A stretch of DNA of 16,293 bases, taken from contig CAYYJO010000044.1 in NCBI GenBank assembly GCA_964472265.1, positions 1 through 16,293 of the forward strand, in the 5' to 3' direction. Made by a program: the position numbers and the translations under genes. The notes beneath the pieces were generated by a model. The model did no database searches. It saw nothing but the letters and a program-made list of their open reading frames with translations, and had not been told where the DNA came from. Source of the DNA: JAGNLA01 sp964472265 (GTDB lineage: Bacteria; Caldisericota; Caldisericia; JAAYUI01). Numbering within the stretch: position 1 is the first letter of the stretch; each line of letters starts with the position of its first letter. Shown here piece after piece: positions 7,452 through 13,974 of this stretch.

Positions 7452-8246
7452 TTACTTTTTTACCGCCACGAATCTGCCTCTTGTGATCTTGTCTTCGTGG
7501 GCTTTCTGCTGGATGAAGCCGAATTCTGCGCCCATTGCCTGGAACATTGCCATGTCGTCGCCGATGAGCCTCAAGGCGTCATAGGTGTGCTGTTCGGTGA
7601 GCATTGTCAGATAAAGGTCAACGTATTTTGCAAATGGGATGTAGACGGCCTCCTTGACCTCAAAGCCGTGTTTTGTGAGAAGGTTTTTGTAGCCCTCAAG
7701 CGATTCCATGAATGGGAACTTCATGAAGTCGTTGATCCTGAAAGCTTCTTCCTCGGTCAGACCCTTTGGGCCGTCGATCCAGTCCGTGAAAGCGATTGTT
7801 CCGCCTGGTCTGAGGATTCTTGCCGCCTCTGAAATGAGTTTGTCCTTGTCCTCAACGTAGCACCAGGCATCCTCGCCCCAGACAAAATCATACTTTCCTG
7901 CATCAACTGGAATCTTTGTGACGTCTGCTTCAATGAAATTCAATTTGTCGGCAAGCTTTTCAGAAGTTGCCTGCTCTTTTGCCTTTGAAAGCGCTGACGG
8001 TGTGGCATCAACGCCATCCATCCTCACTTTGAAATTTTTGGCCAGAAACCTCATGCCTGCACCAAGGCAGCAGCATAGGTCAACGCCGTGCATACCCTCT
8101 TTAATCCCAGCCGATTTGGCCAGTTCCATGCTTGACATCATACCGCCGGCGTGGATCTGCTCTCCCATGCAAAGAACCCAAAGATCACGCACTGCACTGC
8201 TGTATATAGACTGGACGTCTGCTAGTTTAGCGCCACTGTTTTTCAT
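7452..8246 (-). CDS. Class I SAM-dependent methyltransferase
   Basis: First gene of the operon, 264 residues. The Rossmann-fold methyltransferase core runs from about 50 to 160. Motif I is VDLCCCLGAGMRFL (55-68), the acidic strand-2 end is GVDAT (78-82), VWGEDAWCY is at 122-130, and LRPGGTIAFTDW is at 145-156. The segment GEQIHAGG (28-35) resembles the GxDIHxG element of sarcosine/dimethylglycine-type methyltransferases, so a small-molecule substrate is likelier than RNA or DNA. Three consecutive Cys (58-60) stand where most relatives have Gly/small residues just before the SAM loop. I chose the ATG at 8246 because AAGGAGG (8263-8257) lies 10 bases upstream; an ATG at 8294 has no SD and lies inside the structured leader. 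The substrate is unknown. Expression is probably set by the leader described separately. Confidence 0.87.
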   Translation of the reverse strand: MKNSGAKLADVQSIYSSAVRDLWVLCMGEQIHAGGMMSSMELAKSAGIKEGMHGVDLCCCLGAGMRFLAKNFKVRMDGVDATPSALSKAKEQATSEKLADKLNFIEADVTKIPVDAGKYDFVWGEDAWCYVEDKDKLISEAARILRPGGTIAFTDWIDGPKGLTEEEAFRINDFMKFPFMESLEGYKNLLTKHGFEVKEAVYIPFAKYVDLYLTMLTEQHTYDALRLIGDDMAMFQAMGAEFGFIQQKAHEDKITRGRFVAVKK

Positions 8247-8256
8247 GAAGAAAAAT

Positions 8257-8307
8257 CCTCCTTTTAGAGCAAAAGATGATTGCTCATCCCGCAAATTCTA
8301 AAAGGGG
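8257..8307 (-). promoter_or_regulatory. Hairpin sequestering the methyltransferase SD
   Basis: CCCCUUUUAGA (8307-8297) pairs with UCUAAAAGG (8268-8260), and past one bulged A with GG (8258-8257): 11 bp covering the whole AAGGAGG. The apex is GAUGA-GCAA-UCAUC, a 5-bp stem with a GNRA-type tetraloop, flanked by G-U and G-C pairs. Segment 3 (8293-8284) is part of this hairpin, so segment 2:3 pairing would disrupt it. A competing local hairpin, GAGCAA/UUGCUC (8285-8280 with 8272-8267, 7-nt loop), uses some of the same bases. Confidence 0.55.
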
Positions 8308-8372
8308 CAGGCTTGTTGGAGCTGCGGGATGAAACGGGCGAACGTGACACCGGACCGGGTCACTTTTTCAGC

Positions 8373-8399
8373 TCAGAGACAGAATCTAAGTGTTTTCAT
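8373..8399 (-). CDS. Putative leader peptide MKTLRFCL
   Basis: Eight codons plus TGA inside the operon leader: ATG at 8399-8397, TGA at 8375-8373. A full SD, AAAGGAG (8414-8408), lies 8 bases before the ATG, as good as that of the real genes nearby. The ATG and second codon form the inner part of the 16-bp segment 1:2 helix, so a ribosome working here would open that helix. The penultimate sense codon is Cys, and the codons before it are Arg and Phe. Too short for homology; existence as a translated peptide is inferred from SD, spacing and position. Confidence 0.5.
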   Translation of the reverse strand: MKTLRFCL

Positions 8400-8428
8400 T
8401 TCCCGCACTCCTTTCCTTGTTTGATGCG

Positions 8429-8457
8429 ATATTATCATTTTTGCATTAAGAGTGCAA
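8429..8457 (-). promoter_or_regulatory. Probable promoter of the methyltransferase-dehydratase operon
   Basis: On the minus strand, TTGCAC (8457-8452) is followed by either GATAAT (8436-8431, 15-base spacer) or TAATAT (8434-8429, 17-base spacer). Transcription would start near 8423, just before the leader-peptide SD, giving a leader of about 175 nt. The -35 match is modest. Confidence 0.45.
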
Positions 8458-8480
8458 GATATGGCAGAACTTCCTTTCGA

Positions 8481-8508
8481 TTGCGAAAACTCCCGGCTTA
8501 TCTATAAT
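8481..8508 (+). promoter_or_regulatory. Promoter placing the start of transcription at the next gene's ATG
   Basis: TTGCGA (8481-8486), a 16-base spacer and a perfect TATAAT (8503-8508). The ATG of the secreted protein begins 7 bases after the -10 box, at the expected transcription start, and no SD precedes it. This points to a leaderless mRNA. It is divergent from the operon promoter at 8429-8457. Confidence 0.5.
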
Positions 8509-8515
8509 CATTGTC

Positions 8516-10566
8516 ATGAACAAGAGAACGCTTGCCATTTTGCTTGCAGTCATGCTGACAGTCGGCGGTGCAGCCGTCTTTGCCAGATACGGATACTACC
8601 AGATTTTCCAGAAAACCTACCCAAAAACGATTGGCACGAGGATTGACTACTGCATCTGCCACCTCGACCACAACGGNNNNNNNNNNTTGCCAACAACAGC
8701 CATAACCTCAAATCAATAGAGAATAAGGATTCTGACAGGGACGGGTTTTCAAATCTTGACGAGATCAACAGCCTTACAAACCCAGGAGACAACGCCGATT
8801 ATCCGAAAGACAATAACCCGCCTGAAATAAAGATAACCGAACCGGCAACCGGAGCTGTTTTTACCGATAAAAACCTGACAATAACGGTCAAGGGAACCGC
8901 AACAGATGACAGGATGGTTTCAAAGGTTGTGGTCAAGATGACCGGTTTTGACGAAAGGTCAATCCAGGTCAGGGGCAACATCTGGGAGTCCTCGTTTGAT
9001 ATAAAAAAGAACGGCATATACGACATTACTGCCAAGGCAATCGATTCATCAAAGAATGAGTCACTTGAAGATCACGTTGCAATCAAGGTAGAGATGCCGG
9101 ACAACGAACCGCCTGATGTCCAGTTCTTCTTTCCGGCAGAAGACATGGTTTTGAACACTTTGCCCATAAAGGTAAGCGGAATCGCATCTGACACAAATGA
9201 AGTAAAGCTTGTCGAGTATTCGCTTGACGACAAAAAAACCTGGAAAAATGCAGAAGGCACAGATGAATGGTTCTTTGTCATCACAGCCCATCAGGAAGGC
9301 GAGATCATTGCCTGGGTGAGGGCGACTGATTCGATGGGAAACGTCACGCCGCCAGCATTTCAAAGGTTCAGGCTGGAGTTTGATTCAGTTCCGACACCAA
9401 CAATCAGCTACCCAACAGATAAACTTGAGGTGGAGTCCGATTCCCTCACGGTTTCTGGAACATTTGCAACACCGGCCGTAAAAGTCGGTGTGAGAATCGA
9501 CGGTGGGCAGGAACAGTTTGCGCAGACTGAAAGAAGTTTCTGGACGCTCGATATTGGCCAGATAGCAATTGGCAAGCACACAATCACCGCCTGCGCATAC
9601 GACCAGCTAAACAGGAAGTCTGCAATCTGTGCCGAAGTTGAATTCACCTACGTTATCCATGATGTTTTGCCACCTGTGATCACCATCTCCTCACCAAAGG
9701 AAGGGCAGGAGTTTGACCTTGGCGATGTGACCGTGACAGGCAGTGTCAAAGACGACATTTCAGGTGTTGAAAAGGTTGAAGCCTCAATTGACGGCAAAAC
9801 CTGGCAAACCCAGAACCAGACAAACTTCTCCTTCACTTTCAAATTTGCTGAAGCTGGCGATTACACAATTTTCCTGATGGCCTCTGACAAAGCCGGCAAT
9901 TTTACACAAGTCCCCACAATAATCAACATTACTGTCCTTCCACCTGTAGGACTTGAAATAGGAACGCCTGAGCCGGTTGCGCTTGAACATGGCGAACTCG
10001 ACGTGACAATCACCACCACGAGGAAAACCATGCCTCAGCCACAAATAACTTTTGCTGGCAACACAAAGGATTTCACGCTAACAAAAATTAAAGACAACAC
10101 ATACCAGTTGCTGGCAACGCTGGGTGCCGGCAAAACAAAGATCACAGCTTCATCATCGGGCATCACGAAAGAGCTTGAACTCACCTACAAGGTCACAATC
10201 GAATTCACGGTTGGCGGGAAGAGCATGACTGTCAATGGCAACAAAACCGAGATCAAGGCAGCGCCGGTGCTCATCGAAGGACGCACTTTCATCCCCTTCA
10301 GATCTATCGGCGAGGCGCTCCATGCAAAAGTTGAATGGGACACCGACACAAAAACAGCAACCTACATCCTTGGCGACAACTCCTACAGCCTCATTGTCGG
10401 ATCAACAAACGCATACGTCAACGGCAAACCGATTCCGGTTTCCACAGTTCCACGCATTGTTGGTGGCAGTCTGATGATTCCGATCCGTGTTTTTTCCGAC
10501 ATCCTTGGCGGTTCAGTGAACTACGAGAACGCCACCAGAAAGATTACGCTGGTTTACCCGGTGTGA
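8516..10566 (+). CDS. Secreted multidomain protein with Ig-like repeats and C-terminal stalk domain, split by assembly gap
   Basis: N-terminal signal or anchor (MNKRTLAILLAVMLTVGGAA), then CICH at about residues 47-50, then the gap at 8677-8686. After the gap the frame shifts by one: reading GCC AAC from 8689 gives ANNSHNLKSIENKDSDRDG, an Asp-rich calcium-binding-like segment. Similar proteins place a C-x-x-C-H-like stretch just before such a segment, so the two sides belong to one gene. Next come at least three Ig/fibronectin-like repeats, each with a P-P-x-I/V and A-x-D-x-x-G-N pattern (about 8815-9080, 9095-9375, 9660-9940). Finally there is a copper-amine-oxidase-N-type stalk domain (about 10195-10563: GRTFIPFRSIGEALHAKVEW, then MIPIRVFSDILGG). 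It probably acts at the cell surface, in adhesion or wall attachment. The ATG at 8914 is internal, not the start. Confidence 0.8.
8677..8686. other. Assembly gap of ten N
   Basis: Ten N mark a scaffold join. The upstream frame ends with one base missing from its last codon (GGn) and the downstream frame begins with two bases of a codon, so the missing length must be 3k+2 bases if the gene is intact. Ten does not satisfy this, so the N count is a placeholder. Confidence 0.95.
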
Positions 10567-10594
10567 GGTGATGTTCTTATCTGACCTTTTTCTT
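10566..10594 (+). terminator. Possible terminator after the secreted protein
   Basis: AGGT-GAT (10566-10572) pairs with ATC-ACCT (10579-10587) around a 6-base loop, with a 2-base bulge (10582-10583), and TTTTCTT follows. The stem is short and begins in the stop codon. Confidence 0.35.
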
Positions 10595-10617
10595 ATTTGC
10601 AATATCCACATCAAATT

Positions 10618-10647
10618 TTGCAATTAAGCAAATTAGCTAAGAATAAT
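10618..10647 (+). promoter_or_regulatory. Weak promoter candidate for the lipoprotein gene
   Basis: TTGCAA (10618-10623), an 18-base spacer and AATAAT (10642-10647). A perfect TTGACA at 10703-10708 is a rival -35 box but has no good -10 at the right distance. The rest of the 165-base gap before the gene is AT-rich and shows nothing else I can name. Confidence 0.25.
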
Positions 10648-10751
10648 CATATTCTGACGAGCATTGTTGATAAGTTGATAACTTTCCCCAAAACCTTCAA
10701 ATTTGACAAAAACCCTTAAATGCGTTACCCATGAGGTATAGGAGGCAGATT

Positions 10752-11246
10752 ATGAAAAGATTTTTCGCAATTTTCGCAGTGGTTGTCATGCTGGCTGGTT
10801 GTGGCGGGCCGTCGCTCCCACCGCTCAAGGATTACACGATGAACGAGATCAGCTTCAAAGTCTACGACACCTGGAAACTGACGGAGCAGGAAGAGGGAAC
10901 GCTGAAAATGATGTTCTTCATGCCTGAGCTTCCGTGGGGGTCGTTTGCCATGATGAGGTATGAGGGGATGAGTGCAAAGGATGTGATCAGCAATGTCAAA
11001 AACTCAATGCCAAGCAGCGGTAACGAGCTTGTCACCGAGTATCAGGTTGAGATAAACGGAGCCAAGTTTTATTTCGTCGATTTCAAAAACGGGGACAAGA
11101 GGATTCCGCTGAAGTTCGGGTCACTCGGTGTTGCCGATGGAACCGGCTATGCAGGAGCAATCCAGATTTATTCAGACTTCCAGGGGCTGGATAACGAAAA
11201 TAACACTGAACTGAAAACCCTTGCCGAAACGGTTGTTTTGAAATAG
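10752..11246 (+). CDS. Small lipoprotein of unknown function
   Basis: 164 residues. The signal peptide MKRFFAIFAVVVMLAGC ends in the lipobox LAGC with Cys17 as the lipidation site, so the mature protein is tethered to a membrane. The mature part (about 145 residues) is soluble-looking, rich in beta-prone stretches and free of Cys after the lipobox; phrases such as FKVYDTWKL and YFVDFKNGDKRIPLK gave me no family match. I chose the ATG at 10752 because ATAGGAGG ends 6 bases before it; the ATG at 10731 would put a hydrophilic segment before the signal peptide and has no SD. It is flanked by its own strong terminator and is probably monocistronic. Confidence 0.85.
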   Translation: MKRFFAIFAVVVMLAGCGGPSLPPLKDYTMNEISFKVYDTWKLTEQEEGTLKMMFFMPELPWGSFAMMRYEGMSAKDVISNVKNSMPSSGNELVTEYQVEINGAKFYFVDFKNGDKRIPLKFGSLGVADGTGYAGAIQIYSDFQGLDNENNTELKTLAETVVLK

Positions 11247-11263
11247 CTGAAAACCTGAACCTT

Positions 11264-11296
11264 AAAGGATGGTGCTTTGCATCATCCTTTTTTATT
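11264..11296 (+). terminator. Strong intrinsic terminator, shared by convergent genes
   Basis: AAAGGATG-G-TGC (11264-11275) pairs with GCA-T-CATCCTTT (11279-11290): 12 bp including one G-U, 3-base loop, then TTTATTT on the plus strand. The stop codon of the convergent aldo/keto reductase (11292-11294) lies in the T-tract. The hairpin can also act for that gene, though its U-tract in that direction is poor. Confidence 0.85.
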
Positions 11297-12446
11297 TGGC
11301 AAGCTTTTGTGTTACTTCCTTCAGTTTCTCCCTGATTGGAATCTTTTGCGGGCACTTTTCCTCGCACACGCCACACTCGGTGCACTTGTCTGCCTTGACG
11401 TGGTCAGGGAAGAAATTGTTGTAAGAGTTCCTGGCGCCCCCGCTTTCGGCAAACATAACGTACTCGTTTAGCAAATTGAAGTTATCGGGAATGGCAACGC
11501 CCGACGGACACGGCATGCAATACTGGCATTTTGTGCAGGGAACTGCGATGGTTGCCCTGTAGGTGTCACGAACCTTGCCGATGATTTCAAGTTCCTGTGG
11601 TGTCAGTGAATCGGGTTGTGCTTCCGACGCTGTTTTGATGTTCTCTTCAAGCTGCTCCATGGTGGTCATTCCAGACAGGAGCAGGGAAAACTGAGGATGG
11701 TTCCAGACCCACCTGAGCGCCCACTGTGCCGGTGTTCTTTTGGTTGGCGCACTGTCCCAAAGCTCTTGGATTTTTGGTGGAATCTTTTTTGTAAGGTCGC
11801 CGCCACGAAGCGGCTCCATGGCGATAATTCCAACGCCGTCCTTGGCTGCATGAAGCATTCCGGCTCTGCCAGCCTGGAAGTCCTCGTCGAGGAAGTTGTA
11901 CTGGATCTGGCAGAAATCAAACTTGTAGCTGTCGTAGATTTTGAAAAAGTTTTCCTGGTCGTCATGGAACGAAAATCCGAGGTATCTTATCTTTCCAGCT
12001 TTCCTGAACTTTTCCATCTCTGAAAACACGTCCAGTTCGACAATCTTGTTGAATGTGCCCATCGAAAGCGAGTGGAGCAGATAAAAATCTATGTGGTCGG
12101 TCTGGAGGCGCTCTAGCTGGGTGTCGAGAAATTTGCCAAAATCAGCCGTTTCCTTTGCTTTCCAAACAGGGCTTTTTGTGGCGATGTAGACTTTGTTCCT
12201 CTTTCCGCCCTGAAGGGCTTTCCCGCAAAAAATCTCGCTCATTTCGCCGTGGTAGACGTAGGCGGTGTCGAAATAGTTGATGCCTGCTTCAATTGCACGG
12301 TCAACCATCCTCAGGGATTCCTTTTCGTCAATCTTCTTGTTGCGATCCGGGTCGGTTTCGTCGTTCGTTGTCAGTGGCAAACGCATGAGGCCAAATCCAA
12401 GAATTGATACGTCAACGCCGGTTTTTCCGAATTTCCTGTAGAGCAT
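11292..12446 (-). CDS. Aldo/keto reductase with C-terminal ferredoxin-type domain
   Basis: 384 residues. The AKR barrel (1-295) shows the family tetrad: Asp60 and Tyr65 in FDTAYVYHG, Lys91 in IATKSPVW, His125 in YLLHSL. The C-terminal part carries CTKCQYCMPC (Cys304/307/310/313) and CTECGVCEEKC (Cys355/358/361/365), enough for two [4Fe-4S] clusters. This AKR/4Fe-4S architecture is common in anaerobes; substrates are mostly unknown, and reduction of a carbonyl or electron transfer between NAD(P)H and Fe-S is expected. I chose the ATG at 12446: the family's usual opening (MLYRKFGKTG) starts there, with AAAGGCGG just upstream. An in-frame ATG at 12536 would add 30 residues unlike any AKR. Confidence 0.88.
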   Translation of the reverse strand: MLYRKFGKTGVDVSILGFGLMRLPLTTNDETDPDRNKKIDEKESLRMVDRAIEAGINYFDTAYVYHGEMSEIFCGKALQGGKRNKVYIATKSPVWKAKETADFGKFLDTQLERLQTDHIDFYLLHSLSMGTFNKIVELDVFSEMEKFRKAGKIRYLGFSFHDDQENFFKIYDSYKFDFCQIQYNFLDEDFQAGRAGMLHAAKDGVGIIAMEPLRGGDLTKKIPPKIQELWDSAPTKRTPAQWALRWVWNHPQFSLLLSGMTTMEQLEENIKTASEAQPDSLTPQELEIIGKVRDTYRATIAVPCTKCQYCMPCPSGVAIPDNFNLLNEYVMFAESGGARNSYNNFFPDHVKADKCTECGVCEEKCPQKIPIREKLKEVTQKLAK

Positions 12447-12529
12447 GTTCCGCCTTTCACAAGCAATGATAGCAGGATAAGGCTGCGACTCAAGCGGTGA
12501 AGATTTGCCGGGTTTGGTGAACGATTTTG

Positions 12530-12558
12530 TTGACATATTACCTATAATATACTAAATT
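12530..12558 (+). promoter_or_regulatory. Promoter of the HTH-hydrolase operon
   Basis: A perfect TTGACA (12530-12535), a 17-base spacer and TAAATT (12553-12558, 4 of 6). It is followed by SD AAGGAG (12577-12582) 9 bases before the ATG at 12592. It lies between the divergent aldo/keto reductase and the HTH gene, an AT-rich stretch where the HTH protein may bind. Confidence 0.5.
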
Positions 12559-12591
12559 TCCTTATAAAGTAATAATAAGGAGTAATAAGTA

Positions 12592-13050
12592 ATGGAAGAA
12601 CATTTTTACACAGTCGAGCGCATTGCACAGATGCTAAACATTCACCCAAAGACCATCCAGCGCTATATCCGTGAGGGCAGGCTCCGAGCGACTAAAATCG
12701 GCAAAAGCTGGCGTGTGACCGGCCACGATTTGAGCCGGTTCACAGAGGAGAACAACAACATCAACAAAGAAACACAGCCTCGCTCACCAATGCAGGATCG
12801 CAGCAAGGTGTCGGCGGTGGTTGACATCAAGGTGTATGACAAGGATGAGGCAGACCGGATTATAAATTCGCTTACAGCTGCCATGAACATCAAACCTCGG
12901 GAATACGGGAAAACTTCAATGGTCGCACAGTTCCTGGAAGATGACTCTACGGTTCGGCTGACTTTGTGGGGAAACGTTCAGTTCATGTCGGCGATGTTGG
13001 GCTTGATTGAACTATACCTGAACCAGCAGGAAGAGGCTGAAAATGAATAG
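12592..13050 (+). CDS. Excisionase-type HTH regulator with C-terminal sensory-like domain
   Basis: 152 residues. Residues 5-52 form a MerR/excisionase-family helix-turn-helix (FYTVERIAQMLNIHPKTIQR then IREGRLRATKIGKSWRV), used for DNA binding rather than recombination in such short proteins. A polar linker (about 53-75) leads to a compact alpha/beta domain (about 76-150: SAVVDIKVYDKDEADRIINS to LIELYLNQQEE) that I do not recognise by name. The gene overlaps the next by 8 bases, so the two are co-translated, and the likely job is local control of the hydrolase operon. No phage or integrase genes are near, which argues against an excisionase. The target site and the signal are unknown. Confidence 0.8.
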   Translation: MEEHFYTVERIAQMLNIHPKTIQRYIREGRLRATKIGKSWRVTGHDLSRFTEENNNINKETQPRSPMQDRSKVSAVVDIKVYDKDEADRIINSLTAAMNIKPREYGKTSMVAQFLEDDSTVRLTLWGNVQFMSAMLGLIELYLNQQEEAENE

Positions 13051-13879
13051 GGCAAGCGTTTTCAGGTCGGCTGAAGGGCGTGAAAAGATTCGTGCCTATT
13101 ACAACAACATCCTGAATTTTTTCCCATTTAGTCAGAGATTCGTGGAAACATCCTTTGGAAGAACCTTTGCGCTGGAAGCAGGGAATGAAGATAATCCCGC
13201 CATAGTTTTGATTCATGGTTCCTGCAGCAACAGCGCTGCATGGCTGGGCGACATGGCTGCCTTTGCTGCCCGATTTCATGTCTTTGCTGTGGATATGCCT
13301 GGTGAACCCGGCAACAGCGATGACAACCGCCTGAATTTTGAATCAGGTGAATATCCGATGTGGCTCAGTGAGGTGATGGATGCGCTTGGTACGAAGAACG
13401 CTGTGATAATTGGCAATTCAATGGGCGGGTGGCTGGCGTTGCATTTTGCAGCTTCACATCCTGAACGGACAAAAGCCCTGGTTTTGCTGGCTCCGTCGGG
13501 CATAGTTCCACCCAGACAGACTTTCACTGATCAGACAGCAAACATCGCAAACAGCCCTGAAAAAGCTGGAGCGGTTGGTGAAACAGTGCTGGCCAATGCT
13601 TCAATTCCAAAAGAAGTTCTGGAATTCATGAATCTGGTTATGACCAATTTCATTCCATTCACAGGAGCGCTGCCGGTTCTAACCGATGAGCAGATGAAAG
13701 CGCTGACAATGCCAGTGCTGTACATCGCCGGAACCAGTGATGTGACGATGGATACCACCAAAGCTGCTCAAAGGCTTTCCGAACTCGTACCCCACGCAAA
13801 AGTGATCCTGGGTGACGGAGCACATGTGATTACTAGTGCTGCGGAAACGATAATTCCTTTTTTGGAAGAAGAGCCATAA
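13043..13879 (+). CDS. Alpha/beta hydrolase
   Basis: 278 residues, full length for a single-domain alpha/beta hydrolase. HGSCSNSAAW (58-67) supplies the oxyanion hole, GNSMGGW (124-130) is the nucleophile elbow with Ser126, AGTSDVTMD (229-237) offers the acid Asp233, and GDGAHVIT (258-265) the catalytic His261. No signal peptide, so cytoplasmic. Substrate not predictable: esters, lactones or C-C bonds are all handled by this fold. The start overlaps the end of the HTH gene by 8 bases, with CAGGAAGAGG upstream as SD. The amidohydrolase 95 bases downstream may act in the same pathway. Confidence 0.9.
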   Translation: MNRASVFRSAEGREKIRAYYNNILNFFPFSQRFVETSFGRTFALEAGNEDNPAIVLIHGSCSNSAAWLGDMAAFAARFHVFAVDMPGEPGNSDDNRLNFESGEYPMWLSEVMDALGTKNAVIIGNSMGGWLALHFAASHPERTKALVLLAPSGIVPPRQTFTDQTANIANSPEKAGAVGETVLANASIPKEVLEFMNLVMTNFIPFTGALPVLTDEQMKALTMPVLYIAGTSDVTMDTTKAAQRLSELVPHAKVILGDGAHVITSAAETIIPFLEEEP

Positions 13880-13896
13880 ACATGCCGGAGGTTATG

Positions 13897-13944
13897 ATGG
13901 GCAATGATGCCTTGACGGGTTTCGATGGTTTGTGTGCTTGTTAG
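13897..13944 (+). CDS. Possible 15-codon ORF between hydrolase and amidohydrolase
   Basis: MGNDALTGFDGLCAC then TAG. GGAGG (13888-13892) sits 4 bases before the ATG at 13897; a second in-frame ATG is at 13894. It ends in Cys-Ala-Cys. It may be a leader peptide, a gene remnant or chance; the SD is the only real support. Confidence 0.2.
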   Translation: MGNDALTGFDGLCAC

Positions 13945-13966
13945 CAGTATGCCGATCTGGTACATT
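13938..13966 (+). promoter_or_regulatory. Possible promoter directly before the amidohydrolase
   Basis: TTGTTA (13938-13943), a 17-base spacer and TACATT (13961-13966), each 4 of 6. The amidohydrolase ATG begins 8 bases after the -10 box, and no real SD precedes it, so the mRNA from this promoter would be leaderless or nearly so. Confidence 0.3.
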
Positions 13967-13974
13967 TGAGATAA

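Larger units (their letters stand above)
8247..8423 (-). promoter_or_regulatory. Structured 5' leader of the methyltransferase operon, candidate translational attenuator
   Basis: On the minus strand, segment 1 (8411-8394) pairs with segment 2 (8334-8318): 16 bp in three blocks (8408-8411 with 8318-8321, 8402-8407 with 8323-8328, 8394-8399 with 8329-8334), with a 2-nt bulge (8400-8401) and a 1-nt bulge (8322). This helix encloses two hairpins: 8390-8385/8377-8372 (6 bp, one G-U) and 8363-8357/8351-8344 (7 bp, one bulged base). Segment 2 can instead pair with segment 3 (8323-8332 with 8284-8293, 10 perfect bp). Segment 3 can instead join the hairpin that buries the SD. Pairings 1:2, 2:3 and 3:4 exclude each other, as in ermC-type translational attenuation. 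Pairings are read from sequence; the switching model is inference. Confidence 0.6.

Noticed and set aside
8247..8423. Known riboswitch or T-box in the operon leader
   Set aside because: I looked for the SAM-I, SAH, TPP, cobalamin and glycine cores and for the T-box core (GGGTGGNACCGCG); none is present on the minus strand. Without a search I cannot exclude a rarer class.
8914..10566. Separate gene starting at ATG 8914
   Set aside because: The frame is open and protein-like back to the N-run (Asp-rich segment and Ig-like strand upstream), so 8914 is internal to the gene broken by the gap.
10660..10690. Direct repeat GTTGATAA-GTTGATAA as an operator
   Set aside because: Two adjacent 8-base copies in AT-rich intergenic DNA are weak evidence, and their position does not fit a clear promoter.
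12592..13050. Phage excisionase
   Set aside because: The HTH type matches, but there is no integrase, attachment site or phage gene, and an extra C-terminal domain plus overlap with a hydrolase points to a local regulator.
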